Shown one piece after another: positions 39,701 through 54,700 of a stretch of 64,000 nucleotides of DNA. Numbering within the stretch: position 1 is the stretch's first letter; every line of letters starts with the position of its first letter. A model generated the notes under the pieces. It was not told the DNA's origin, did not search any database, and saw only the letters and a program-made list of their open reading frames with translations. The position numbers were made by a program, and so were the translations under genes. The DNA is from Branchiostoma floridae (Eukaryota > Chordata > Leptocardii > Amphioxiformes > Branchiostomatidae), in the NCBI RefSeq assembly GCF_000003815.2, contig NC_049987.1:6175870-6239869 (forward strand), given 5' to 3'.

Positions 39701-42700
39701 ACCTCATTGTTTCCCATCTTCTCGGTAACTAACTCTCTACTTCCCTCTCCATGCGCTACTAACGTGCCATTTTCAACCTGATTCCATCTAGGTCTGCCCT
39801 GAAAACAACAACAACAGCACTACATACACAACAGCACCCCAAGCCCACCCAACTCTCCACGGACATGCTCCCCCCGTTACAAATATTCAATAATCTATCG
39901 ATGTTATTATTATAAGTGCACGTCGGTGTGGTGTCTGGGCGATAGGCCAGGCCTCCTGTCCAATCAATGAGGGGAGAAATGTAGAAAGGGCTGGTGGTGG
40001 CGACACCGGGGGACAGAGATGTGGTGGCCGGCCGGACCCCGTACCTCCTCCTCCCGAACCATGGCTCCTCCTGGCCTGCTGCTAACACTGCTTCTTCTTC
40101 CTCCGTACCACGTCTCGGGGCAGCAGAGCGGGGGGTCGGGGTAAACGTTCACTTCGGCGGTGCTTCTTTAAGGAATGCTGCCTAGGCTTAAGGCTGTCAG
40201 GTTCGCAGTTCAGGGGGAGTTATTCCCGCACGGCATCGGGGACCCGCCGGGTCGAAGGGCACCGAAATTTGTTCAAGGAAAGACCGCGGTCATGTGTGCT
40301 GGCGTGTTTGGATATCTATTTGTCATTAGAATCGTCGACAGATCGTGATGCAAAATTTCCTAAAAGGTTCATACCTTACGATTCTAAAACCTTATTCAAC
40401 ATGAAATTCCAACAATTTAGTTTAACTAATTCCATTTGATGTTTACCAAATCACAGAGCCTTCAGCTGACCCCGCCGTCAGAATACCGTCCTGACGGTGA
40501 ACCTGACAACTCTAAAGCCACCTAGTCTGTCTGTATTTTTCTTTCTCTTTGTATCCTTTTCTCCATGTGATTTAAACCCTCCGTCCCCAGGTAGATTTCT
40601 CCCAGGATCCTCCCCGGTTCCTTCTAACCGTCGCCATGATTGTCAATGTCTTCTTTTCATTTCCTCAGAAAAGGGAAGTCTCCGACCCAACTGCTGGACA
40701 GCCTTTTGTTATCTGGTTATGATGCTAGGATACGGCCAAACTTTAATGGTAAGGGAACTTCTACCGCTGCTATGCACTTATCAATCAAATATTAGGGTCT
40801 ATTTTCCGTTTGTTTCCTTGCTTCAGATCGACAACCAAGTCTCCGACCGCGTTATTGGACAAGTTACTGTCTAAAGACAATTATGATCCTAGGATACGGC
40901 CAAACTTCAAAGGTAAGACCGTGTCTGTGCTATGCCGTGTAGTTGTCGTTTGGTGTTGTACTGGCGGTGGTGTTAACGTTGTCGTTAATATGTGTGTAGA
41001 ACAACTGCGCCGTACGTGGAACAAACGTCGTGTCGTTGTTGTGTACTACTCGTCCAGTTCGTGCGTAGAAAGTGCAGCGTCCAGTAAGCCGCCATTTGTC
41101 TGCATTGTCATTGATGTTCCGTGGTAACGTTCACTGTGCAAATGCAGCGCGTACGTACTTTTGGTGTAAAAAAAATCCACAGTTTGCCTTTCTAACCTTG
41201 GCTTTTTATGTCGTGACGTAGTATTTATGTAAAAGTAAAATAAGCTTCAACATCATTACGAATTCAACTTTTGAAAGACTCTCGCGTTAGACGTTGATTT
41301 GCGATGACTTATATCTAGTTTTGAATAATTGTACTATATCGAAAATGTGAATCATCAAGGCAATCAAATATATAGCTGTCGTACAGTGGCAACAACGTTA
41401 GTTGAAAACATGCTAAAATGAAGATTTGCATATCGTGTCTTTGGAATGTGTTAATTCATTTATCCAAAATTCAAAAGTCAAATTGTAAAAGTCGAAAATA
41501 TGCCTATCCAGAAGTTATGTGCAGACACTAAGCGCAGAGCCATCCATACATGTTAAAAAATATAATCATGGGAGAGAATGCAGGTCGGCGCGTTGCTTTG
41601 TGATGGAGACAGACTTTTATTGCCTGTGACCAGTTTACCATAATCTGGTATCGATGCGCCGTAATAAGTGAGGATAACAATGACTGCTCTTGTTTTGTCA
41701 TCGATACTGCCAACTGCCTCTCCTTTATTCTGTACCCAAATCCCCAATGATCGGAGACATCATATAATATTAGTCACCACACCACAGTAGACGAGTGGCA
41801 TAAGCAAAAATCAATAAAGCCGCTGATATTATGAGCTTTTCCTTCGCCAGCAGCTTGGATTAAAAAGGGTCGCTGAAACACGACCTGAATTTCGCTATCG
41901 CGGGGACCGTGTCGCTGTAGACCTGCGGAATCACACTGATATCCACAGTGAGGTGGCGACCTGGCGGTTACGGGAGAGAGACGGATGGGTCTCCAAATCT
42001 GCACAGATCTGCAGAGATTTCACCTATGCGTGAAGACCGTGGGTAGTTGACTGAATCAGTATTCTCTGGGATATTCGTTTGTTAGATTCCCGCGTTAGAA
42101 ATGTTCCAGTCGGTACAGAGCAGTTGGCAGAGATCGATACGTCCCGATCAATATTAGGTGCCTGACGAGGGCCACAGAACCACGGACAGGCCGGAAACCT
42201 TACATTCCTACCGACTCAAACCAGAATATGAAGCAAGCGACATTATTAATGACATGTCGACAGCTTAATTCAAGACTAGTGTAGGTCTAAGACTGGTATT
42301 AGACGTTATCGAGGAGAGCAGAGCGTCCAAATTTCTACCGTTTCGCATGGAACAGAAGGCGTCGCGTCAATCCATATAAAACATATCAACCGTTACATGA
42401 GACAATGGAGGTTTTAGATTAATTGCGCCCGGCCGCCAAAGCATTGAGATATTCAATCACGAGCTCGCGCCGCCGGTGCGGGACCGACCCGGCAGCGCAG
42501 GCGGAGTCAAAGGTGCGGAGTGCCGGGAGAGCGCGAGAACTCCCCCGGGCCCTCCTACATCTCACGGCTTGATTAACTCATTTCTACTGTCGTCTATTCA
42601 GTCGGCGCTGATGCGATTGAATTGATCAGAGCGCTTCTGATATTGTGGCGTACGTTTTGATTTCTGTACCGAATGTTCCACCATCTAGCCGAGCCAGAAA

Positions 42701-45700
42701 ATATGACGTATTCTATCCTCAACGTCGTGTTTCCAATCAAGGAAGTGATAGCTTTTAGGGAGATAGTGGTTATGGAGCTTCTTGTCGCCGCGAGGTTGAC
42801 TTTAACAACAAATGAGTTTTCGCGCGATCGTTCCACTTAAATACCAGAGAGATAAGAAAGTGTGATTATTAAAGCAAACAGCGATCGTTAAGCCTTCAAG
42901 TGATCCCTTCATTTCAGCAGAACGGCCATTACTCGAGCAGTCCGCACTGCGACATCCCTGAAAAATATATTGAAACTAAGATCCATCAAGAAGTAGAAAT
43001 CTTTTAGATACTTAACAAGAAGCACATCTATTAATGAACGCCAAAATCGCCAGTAAAATCAGTTCAATGCTGGCTCATGTCTGAGTTGTACTGCTTCGCA
43101 TACTTGCGAGTGTTTCTGTTATCCTTAAAATAATCATTCCCATCTACCGACCTCCCCTGCGTCATTTGTTTCATTTCTGACGAACCTTTGAAAATGTCTT
43201 TCAGTAGCAAGATAAGATCCTATTCGCTACTTTCTAGACCATTACCAAGCAAAAATGAATGAGAAGTCCACGTTGGTGATCCCAAGAAAGCCTCCATGCT
43301 TTCAAATCAAGCAGTAAAATCGTAGAAAGCTTTCTGTGCCGGAGGCCTGTGGGGTTTTCCTCTGCTGTAGGTCTACCCGTGCTTCATCAGCGATGATTGC
43401 CGACGCTGTGACGCACTGGAGAAGAATGGCAAACATCACCGATGATTTACCTCTTCCGCCCTTTGTATTTGTAAACGACGTTAAGTTTGTAAAGTTTGCC
43501 TAAGGCGTATTTGGTATTATCATAATGATGTTTTGGCGATTGCATGAAAACTGGAATTTATAGCAATAATTTTTATCTTCAACACCGCTTTCCTCTGACA
43601 AAGTTGGCTCCACTTTGTATCCAATACGCGCAAGCAGTGGATTCAGAATTCAGATGCAGACAGCGACATTTGTGCACCTAGACATTTGTCCAGCATGGGC
43701 GGTTCAACGATTTTGCCACTTGACATATCGGTGTCTATCATTGCCACTTGAAGATCAACCTACAAAGGCACGCCGGAAATTACTGCAAACTCCTCTACAT
43801 GACTCGAGATGCGACTCGATAAAACCAATGCTCTTCACTGAGTCCGCGGCAATCCCAGGAAGATACGGTTTTCTGCGATTACTCTAAAGCTAGCTCTGGC
43901 GTAACAGGCAATTACCTCCGGTTATTCGGCGTAACTGCGCTTTAACTGAGAGTGCATTATACACAGCTGCACACCAGTGACAAGATACCAAAAGCAAGGA
44001 AAAGTGGGACACCTTTAATCAGTTACGGTTTATGCATGTTGTCACAATTACCAGCTCGACGCATTCTTTATTAGATTTAACTAAGCTCGCTTTCAGGTTG
44101 GGGAAATTAGACTTTAAGAGGTTGCCACTTTCCCAATTATGACAAGTTGAATGTATACTAGACATATTTCTGACTTGCCATATAAGAAAAGGTGTATTAT
44201 AAAATTGTTATATGAGTACAGATTCGGTCAGTTTGCCTAACTCATTGTGTATTATTCGTGGAACCATACAGAACCAGCGATGATTTCTTCTCAACTCTTC
44301 TTTTATCGTCAGTGACGAACTCCGTTCTGGAACCGTAAGCTTTTCCTTCCAATCACGGAATTCGTAATAAAACTGGAAGTCTGTAACATGACTGAAAATG
44401 GATGGAGGCTGTTAGAGCAGCCATTGCAGCAAACATCAGGCGGAATTACAGCTGGTAAATAGACGGCAGAATTGCCTGGGGGTCGTTCATGTTTCCCAGC
44501 TCGTATCTAGGTAAATCACTGGTGATGTGGATAGGGAAATTCTGAGTCTGCCAAATCTTTCCAGTACGCCGTGTATGTCCATCGTGCATTGATGGAATAT
44601 CTGTAGCTGTAGGACCGATAGTCATCGAATTAAAGTGTCGGTCGTTGCACTACAGATATAGCCGTTTACAGTCAGCCCACAGGCCATTGCTGGTATACGT
44701 GCTATTTGTGCTGAACCTAAGGTTTATTACATGGCGACATAACATAGGGTTTATGCGTTACGCATCAAAATACCGATTCAAGTCTAGAAAGCTCGGTATA
44801 TATTAGGTGTTTGATGTGAATTAAGACTGCAAGAACACAATCGAAGCAATCTTCTAATTTTGTTCTTTCGTGCTTCTATAAAATTCAGCATAAAATGTTA
44901 TAAAAAAGACCTGTGCTCTCCCACCATTATGTATTATGTAAATAAGCCTGCTAGCACGCCAGTTTCCTAACAGAAATAAGCCCACAGAATACAATTGACC
45001 TATTTTCTGCTTAAAAGTACTGCAGTTTCAGCGCTTATCAGTAGTCTAAATTGTGCTGACAGCCGATTACTGTACAAGACTCATCGACCTCTCCCAGGCT
45101 GGTCTCGTGGGAGACAATCAGGCTGTATTATGGGATCAATGTTTCACTTAGCACCGCTGGAAGTCTAATTTCTAACTCAACAGCAGTTTTTTCCAGCAAC
45201 CTACAGCTGCCAAACAGTCCGTTTTTTTGTCCTGAATGGCTCCACGGCCGAACCCTAGGCCTAGAAGTGACCAAACTATTCTCCTTAAACACATAAACGG
45301 CGGCATCGTTTTGGTGACCCGACTTCTGTATCTGTATCTGTATAGCCGGTATATCAATCATATGGCGTAACCCATCATAGCTGTATAGCCGCTATTCGGC
45401 GTAACATATCAGCCTCGCAACCACGGAGAGCCGCAGCAGCTGGTTATATGACACTGAACAACCTGTCACGCCTAACCTTTGCACATCTTGCTGCAAAGGT
45501 TGTTCAAAGCTATCTAGTGAGGTTCATCTTCTGAGATTTTACCTATCCTATCTAGGATAGTTCCGCTGATCAACTATTGATTTGTGAAAGTCATTTATCA
45601 TTGTGGCGTATCACTCATCACGTTAAGCAAGAATTGTACCATGATGGCATTGTTCCATGACTTATCCTAGACTGGCAAAATAATCGCTGTCGACGCGTCA

Positions 45701-48700
45701 ACAGTTTGATTCTTAAGATCAGGCTACATTCAGAACCAAGTCCATTTTGCAGCACAAATGATGTGTACGTAATCATTAGTCAGTCAGTCATAATCATACG
45801 GTGTATTACAGCACCGTTGGGGTTATACTGCCCCTTACGGGGTGGCATGCCCTTTCTTCCAGCTGAATACAAGACGGGGATGCGCTAGGTCTCCCGTCAC
45901 GTAATCATAAACGATGCATTCGTCCGATAAACGTTACCGTTATAACAGTACGTTCAGCACCAAGGACAGCTCTACAAGGTGTGGATCGAACCGCGTATCA
46001 TCACCAGCTGCAACACAGCTTCAACGTTCAAAGTCTTACGTTCACGGCGTCCTCATTTAGACGGCTCGAACATCCAAAATTATCCCAAACATAGAACGTA
46101 AAATCCTCAGAGAGTCAGACTACTGTGAAATATTCGTTTACCATGAAATCACCAGAAAGACCAATTAACGAAGACTATACCGAGGCTCCATATCGTGATA
46201 ATTACAGCAATCAAAACCATAGCCATGACCAATGTTCCTCACTACCATGGTTATGAATACACTAATGACAAAATATACAACAAAAATGTCGTCCAACGGC
46301 GCAGTCAGAACTATTTCTGTCGATGATTAAAGGTGATTTCTGTGGTTACATGTATGTGCATGGATAGCACATGCTGAGCAGATAGACGTTCAGGGAGATG
46401 ACGAACGACACAGCTGACAGCTTCGCGATGTAACATGGATGTCTATAGATCTGTAGGATTGCAGATCAGTAACATGGACCAGAGTATTCAGATCACGGCC
46501 ATCAGAATCAGTTCCGACAAACTTACAGACTTGGTTCGTTATCGTAATGGCATTAGAAACTTTAACTATTGAAGATCAGTAAATTGGACATGGTCAGTGT
46601 ATTCAGATCACGGCAATCAGAATCAGCACCAAGGACAGTACCAATAAACTTACAGACCTGGTTCGTTACGATGATGACATCAGGATCTTTAACTGACTTA
46701 TCCTCAAATAAGTTCTGAGTTGTGTTTTTGTTGGCAAAGCTGCATTATAGCTTTGGGCTGACAAATGGGCAAGTACACATCGCCATCATTGAAAATTAGG
46801 TCCGTGAATGGTTATGATTATGAGCATACATGATATTTGTAGATTACAGACAGTATGTTTGTAGGCGTGAAATATTTCTAATTGTGTCAAAGATATACCT
46901 TCTGGCAAAGTAACTAACCACAATGTAAGTAACATATCTATGTAAGCAGTATATGATTCTAATATAGTAATTAGCCATGTCGCCATTATTACTTTTTTGT
47001 TCGTGGGTAAGTACGACCTTGATGAAGCTAAGATCTCATTAAGGAGAAATCATTGTTTTCCATGTGCGATTCCAACAGTAGATTCATATTTCCAAATAGA
47101 TTGAACAGAATTTTGCGGTGTTTCACGTTCTATTTTCATCTACAGACGATGAGGCAACATTACTCAACGCCACTCATAATCTGGTACCAACCCAGGAGGG
47201 CGTACACAAGCCAGATTCTCATTACTCTTAGCCTTGAAGTTGTCATCTTTCATTCACTACAAAGCTAGAATAACTGTCGGGGAGGCATAATAATCAGTAC
47301 ATGATTGAATTATGCCGACAGTAATTGCGCATAACTAAGGAATAATGCAAGAATTGAAGAATTCAAATCATTACAGATAGACGAGATTTTCTTTTCTGGT
47401 TAGATTACATATAGGTGTTGACAAAACACTTTTTGTAATGATTTTTCCAACTTGCTATACCATAAGTTTGATTGATAAGAACATCATTTTCTCATGACGC
47501 AGAAAAAAAAGCAGTTGGTAAAAAGAACCGCTCCTATCTGCAATATTACCATTCCTATTTGGCAAAGCTGTGCCTGTGCGTTGCAGCCAGTGTGCTCTTT
47601 AATTGCAGTGAAAAGTAACCGTGTACTGTAAAAAAGTAAGTTCGAGATGTCCCTCGGCTGTTCTGAAGTGGCAGGATGTCTCGCAATGTACACATGTCCA
47701 CACACTAAACGTGGTTAGTAACCTGTGCACAAGAGAAGATAGGTCTGACCGTGGCATTTCGAACCGGTCCGCGTCGCGCCCAAATAACTCTTCGTTAAAT
47801 GGCAAATCTCCATACACCAACCTTGAAGAAAATGCCAGACAATCGGTACGAATTTCCAACTTCTGGCATCACTAATTCAAAACCCATTACATACTTTGAT
47901 CACTCCCATCAAAGTTTTTGCTGTCATTAGTACTAATGCTTTTATCAACTTAGAGGCACAGTCAAGTGGGAACACTTCTCAATTAGAATATAATGAACTA
48001 AACGTTATCAACGTCAGCACATATCTCACACATGAAAACATCTAATGCAGCATGTCTGGCCTAGCGGTGAGTAACTCTGCCTCCCGATGAGAAAGTTGAG
48101 GGTTCGAAGCCCAGCTGCTTTCGCCCTCCCGAATCTACATGCGACTGAGAAGGGTTGCATCACATAGGCTGTGGTATTAAAAAAATACAACGGCACATTT
48201 CATGCACGTTTTTATGTTGTACGTTAGATTTGTCGAGACGCTTAGAAGCTTTTAAGCATGCGAATCTGTCTGCATATGCGTTTTCGTACACTGTGATTTT
48301 ACCTGTTTATGCCAATAACTGTTTATCGGCTTCCAGGACCGTCGGTTAACGTGACGCTGGACGTTTTCATCAACAGCTTCGGCTCCATCCAAGCCTCCAC
48401 CATGGTAAGGACTGACAGATGTCAATCACTCAACTCATTTAATTACTTTGTCATGCGTTGGCAAATTGCCGTCTCATGTTTAAATTTCGAATGAAACTTA
48501 AGCAAAACACAAGTTATATGAAATTGTAGTCGACTCATCATCTGATACACTTGACTTACTGGGAACGACGGACGATACAGGCGTTCTCTGACCTTTTACC
48601 CATTTCTGACGTCATGTTTCGAGAAAGTCACGTGTCAGAAGTGAGTGGATCAGAGTACCTGAGGAAGACTGAAAAGTAGGCAATAAATTTGTTGCGTCAC

Positions 48701-51700
48701 GTGTAATCTTTGAGTTGGATTTGAAATCTGAACTTTGACTACTATATTTGTATCTGATTTCAAATATCAATCATGTCAATGTTTCAACCATTGAATACGC
48801 AATTGTACTTTACAAAGTTTTAGTGACCCTTTGGTGAATTTTGATCGATGTTTCAATCTACACTTCAAGGTAAAAATAAGAACGGTTGACCTTGGTTTGC
48901 TATGATTGATATTCATATCGACACGGTGACAGACTATGTATCCTGCATGGAGACGTATTTTCCTTGTTGTTATTGTTAATCAAGATATAGTCTGTACAGG
49001 AAGCCATAACAATATCCTCTTCAGCACATCAGCAGGACATCATATCAGTCTAATCAAATGTTTAGAAAGAACCCCTGTGAAAGGTCGACTGCGGCATTAC
49101 TTCTAAGTGCCGTTTGCCGCTAACGACACCCCCTAACTGTATAATGGATGCTGCGCCATTGTTCCTTCTGAGATTGAGGTTAAGGGTCAATGTGCAATCA
49201 GGCTGCTGCAGGTGTGTGTAGCAGCCGCGTTCAGGAGTTCATTACGCGCGAAAGTGTGATTAGTGCTCAGAAAACGCACTAATTGTCGCTCTGACCTACT
49301 TGTGAATGCTGTGGATATTGTAAAAAGCCCATCGGCCCCTTTCTATCCGGAGATGTCTACATCAATCATTATTCACAGGTGCACCAACCATCTCATAAAT
49401 TTAGGTGAAAGTCATGATATTTCTTCACAGAAAGACATAATTATGAATGATTTGTAGCCGTGAAAACCACCATCCAGCCGTAGGGACCGCACGGATATTA
49501 ACTGCGTTTTACCTTTTTGTTTGATTATATGGGAAGAATCGCTAAAGACATTATCGTTTTTCATAGAGTTACTGCTGTGGGAAAATTACAAAAGAGTGAA
49601 ATTCTCCTCCCGTAGGGGAATCCAAAAGTCAATTAAAACCGCTCCTTGCATGCAGTCACCGTAATTGTTTTTCCCAAATGCCATCAATAAAACGGTGACG
49701 TTGACTGCGCCTTATCCATGTGTAAATAACCAGGCATCGATCCGTCGGTGGCGAGGGGGTGGCACAACCGCGTTTCATTAAAACCTTCCAAAATTGTCTT
49801 CATAACTACAAGAATGCTCACTATCCATGAAACGCATTCAAGTTTGTTTAGATTATTGAAACAGTCAGGAATGCTAATTTTCCCAAGGCAATGTTCTGCA
49901 GGTACAGTTGCTGTTTCTTCAACAATATCAAAACGCATGTTGAAAATTCTACCATCAAGTTGTCCTGAAACTAATATCATGTCCGCTATAACCGTGCATG
50001 CCTTTAGCCATGTATCAATCATTATTATGCAATACGGAGCGCTTCACTTTAGATAAGATTAACTTTGCTTGTAGCCATTTAAGAACATGTACATCATAGA
50101 ACGGATGGATGTGACGAAAACAGTCATTAGATCCTACTAATATCATCACTATACCTGTAGTTTAGACATACGTCAATCATTCAGTACGGGAGAAATTCGC
50201 TGTTGAGAAGATGTCCTTTTTTTGTAGCTATTGACACATGTGTGTATCCTTTGACGAATGGGTGTGAAGAACACCGAGTTAATCATTATATGATCATACC
50301 TTACAGATTTTGCTTTCATAACCATGATCACGATACCTATACGTACTATTTTAAGACAGTCGATTAATCATAACCAGAAGTCTTCAATGTAGGTATGATC
50401 TACCTTTGCTTGTAGCCATTTCCATGCATGTACATCCTGTAAGAGGGATGGATGTGAAGAGATATGGCAGTGTGGTGATGTTATCAGGACCTGCAGCAGC
50501 CTGAGGCCCACAGGCAGCATCTGGTCGTGCCGTTCCGCGCTGTTTGGGCCGTGATGGATGTGAGCACGTAAATTGAGACGAACCAGACTGTGACAGAGGG
50601 GGATAACAAGAAAAGGCAGGATGCTCTTCAGGCATTTCCGAAACGTATGGACCTGTAGGAAAATGGGAGATGTCGGTTTCGTGCATCGTGCAGATCGCGT
50701 CTTCTGGTAACGCTCCAAGACAGTCGTTCCAAAATACTTAGGTAACCGGCATGTGCAATCAAACACTTAATTGTGAACTTAAAGACGTTGATAAGGTACT
50801 AAAACTGCTCCAATGGGCTGTGCATTTGCAAGTTGATGAGATCGTTTTATTTGGCATTCACTTGTGATACATCGTCAAACATTTTATGGTGCCTGCGAGA
50901 CAAAGCTGAATTATACCCATCCATCCGTTAGTCATAAAGACACCGCCACAAAAGCAATACATTGAGACTAAAACAACGCATAAAACAGGATATGTCATCG
51001 ATTTTACCATTTTGCAATAAAATGCTGAAAAGATAGATTTATCAGCAGATTCTATAGTTGTACAATATGACATTGTTATTTGCCAGTCATTTGTTACTAT
51101 GATGACAACCAAAGTCACCAAACAGATAGTTTTCATTAAAAGAAAGAATAAAAGGAGGCTTTGTAATTACGGCATGATGCGTTAGCATTATGGCAGTGAA
51201 AAATGTATCAGCTGTCACTATTTTAAAGTTTTAAAGACATGACCGCCAACTTTTCCCCATTTCATGGGCTTCTGGGTTCCGCGTTTCCCCCCACCTGCTA
51301 CCGATACCGGCCACCTGGGCTGAAACATCTGCGCTTTCAAAAACCCTTTGTATCAATCTGGGGAAAGTACTTACTGTTTGAATGAGACGTGCTCGTTTAT
51401 TTTAGGCCTATTATGTTATAATGTTGCGTCTCTAATTCTAGAAAGTGATCAAACAAAAACCGTCTAGTGTAACTCTGAAATAAATCGGTACCCAGGCAAT
51501 TCATACATCATTTTTATTATAAAGATATACACTCGTACATTGTATACGCACAATGATTATCGAGGCAGAGATTAGCTAGAGTCGGTAGGGCTTTATTACG
51601 ATCTGTTGGATATTAACCGAAAAGACAGCATGTTTAATAAACTTGACTTATCAAGAGGGCTCAGGAATGGTACGATTTCCTCGTTTGATGGTATTTCTCT

Positions 51701-54700
51701 TTTAACCTGCAGTATTTTTTAGACATGGCATTTAGGCTTAGTTTAGAGCATGGTCAAAGAACCGAATAAATATTATCAAAACCTTCGTATGATTTACCAC
51801 GTTCCAACAATGCACTTAGTCGACTAAGTCAAAATTCGGATCACGCATACATCGTCCAAGATGACTGAGTAACGGGCATTCCAATTTACCCGGAGTCATA
51901 CGTCTCAATGTGTCCTGGATTGCACCTTCGTCTTTTTCAGTCCTCCATATATTACCGCGCATCGCAGCAGCCTGTTATTAAAACTGATAAATGCCATTCT
52001 TCGTATCGATGTTTGTAGCGGACTTTGCAATCAGTGCATTACGTGACGGTTTTACATCCGCTCTGATTTCTGTTTCCTTATGGAACATATATTATTTGTA
52101 TTTAAAGATTAAGAATAACCGGATTTATGATCAGTGTAAGAGACTCGTGATTCCCTAACCTTAACTCTTGTCTAAATTCTAACGGCCCGCCTCAGTAAAC
52201 ATTGCCGGCGAGGATGATGATGATGATGAATTCTAATGGACTAATCTCTCTCAACTTGTAACGAACATAGATGTTCGTAACACAACCCCCTTTCTTGCGT
52301 TCTTTTTGTGCGGCATCATAGATAAATATCAGTTTAAACCTTCGATTTCATTACTACAAGGTGAACATTTCCCTTTGTCAATGGTTCTTTTATTCTCTTC
52401 GCCAAGAAGAGTATGAGATTGCTGACTTGGGTCTGTATGTAGGTCAACAGCAAATAACTCCAGAAATTGTGGATGGAACTTTGTGATTTTTGGTAGGTGT
52501 GTAGCGGTTGTCAAAAGGAATCCCAAGTTAGAAAACGGTTTACCTGGCGTTTTCCTACGGTACTGCAGCAAGCTTGGTATGTTTTGGGGGTTTGTTTTGG
52601 GCAGCATAAGTCAAAATGCAGCTGGGCGATTTTCACGATACTTGGTAGGTGTGTAGCGGTTTTGGAGAGGAAGGTCAAGTGCGAAAATGGTTTACCTAGC
52701 TCTTACCTACGGTGCTGTAGTGGGATTTGTATGTAAGTGCGTTTGTCTGTATGCAAGATAACTCGAGAACCCTTGAATGGATCCTGATGATATTTGGTAG
52801 GTGGGTGGGTGTCAGGAAAACGAAGGTCAAGTTCGATAATGGGCCCTCTAGTGGCTGCCTAAGGTACTGCAGCAAAACTTTTAAATTATACACTTCGTGT
52901 TCTGGACAGGCTGTGGTCATGATTTTTGAGTGATAAATAGCCCTTGAGACAGAGAGTAAGTGCTGTGAGTTTGGACTCCCTAGCAGCTTTTTGGGAACTG
53001 CAGGCACCGATTTCCTTTCAAACTTTGGACGATAATAACTCAAGAAGGTGTAGACGGATGATCAGGATTTTTGGTATGTGGATAGAATGAGTGATGACTT
53101 ACACAATGTTACTTATTATGCAAATCAGCAGATAATTTGCATAATTAATGCGGAACGTTCATCAATCCATTCCAACAACATATAACTCAAGAATCTGTGT
53201 ATGGATTTTCATGATATTTGGCATGTGAGTAGCGTTTGCAGAAAGGAAGGTTGTGTTCGAAAATAGTTGGCATATCATTTTCCGTTAAGACGGTAGCGGG
53301 CCGAATGTGTGCGTCCGTTTGTTTGTGTAATGCATAACTCGAGAAGCCTTAAAAGGATCCTGATAATATTTGGTAGGTGGGTAGGGGTCAGAACAACGAA
53401 GGTCGAGTATGATAGTGGGCCCCCTAGCGGCTTCCTAAGGTACTGCAGCAAAACTTCAATTTTTTACATCTTGTGTTCTGAACATGCTGTGGTCGTGATT
53501 TTTGAGTGGTAGATAGCCTAAGTGACGACATAATGTAATGCTAATTATTCAAATCAACAGCTAATTTTCATAATTAATGAGGAAAGTACAGAAATCTACT
53601 GAATTCCATGATAGGACTTTCAAACTTGTTTGCATTGTTTTTGGCTGAAAGGTGCTTTAGATAATAATCTACATGGAAAGATGCATTTAGTTGTAATTAG
53701 TGGCCAATTAACAGAAATGAACTGTTTTCTATATATATATCATTTTGACCTATATCTATAGACACAGCTGTTACACAGATGTTTTGCTGGAGGAGCTTGT
53801 GAGCTGGACGCTGTTACACTGGGGACAAAACCTCTGGAAGGCATGAAATTCTGATTGACCAGGCATGGTACCAGGTCATCTGGGAGCATTTCTGGCTTTG
53901 TGACACAGTTCATGCTACTATTTAATAATACATGAATAAGACCTTAAACTTAAAGTCTTAAATAAAGGCATAATTATTTGGCGAAGAGATGTGTTTGTCG
54001 AACTCTAGTTCATTTTGATTTTGACTGTCGTGCTTAATTTCTGCAAATCAACGGGCAACAAAGAAATAGAAACATGCACCATTAACACATTTATTACGAG
54101 ATTGTTCAAAGCAAGGTCATTAGACCACTTCAGGACAATGAACTAAGAAGTTGGAAATACTTGTACAAGGAGATAGCGGTGGACATGACATAAGATTTGA
54201 AGGTTGATAAATAGTAGACGGGGGGGGGGGGCAGTTTTTGTTGAGAGAGTTCCATAGTTTGGCCGTCCGAGGAAAGAAACTGTTGCTGTAGAAGAATCCT
54301 GAAACCAGCAATTGAACAGTATGGCGATGTGAGTTTGAAGAAAGCCTAGTGTTGCGCTGAAATGCTCTTAACAGGCAATTATGTAATCAAATCAGCAAGC
54401 AAGCAAACAAATAACAAGTGTTTTATTTCTTGGCAGGATTATAAGGTGAACATCTTCCTACGTCAGAGGTGGAACGACCCGAGGCTTCAGTTCAAGGAGT
54501 ACAACGAGAGCCTCAGCATCGACCCAAGCATCCTCAACAAGATCTGGATGCCCGATCTGTTCTTCGCGAATGAGAAAGGAGCCACATTTCACACCGTGAC
54601 CACTATGAACAGGTTGTTCCGCGTCTCGCCTACAGGGGACATCCTCTACAGTCTAAGGTGCGTGAACGTCGGCTTAAAAAGCGCCACAATGCCCCCTAGC

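Larger units (their letters stand above)
40913..48336. other. Gene 2 intron 2 (7.4 kb)
   Basis: Non-coding. It holds a GC-rich islet (42425-42570), a diverged tandem duplication (about 46460-46690) and a tRNA-derived SINE head (48050-48130). Elsewhere nothing was recognised. Confidence 0.65.
48405..54436. other. Gene 2 intron 3 (6 kb)
   Basis: Contains a three-fold degenerate repeat (50060-50480), a dispersed repeat block (52430-53540) and a minus-strand LINE remnant (54120-54350). No exon was recognised. Confidence 0.65.
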
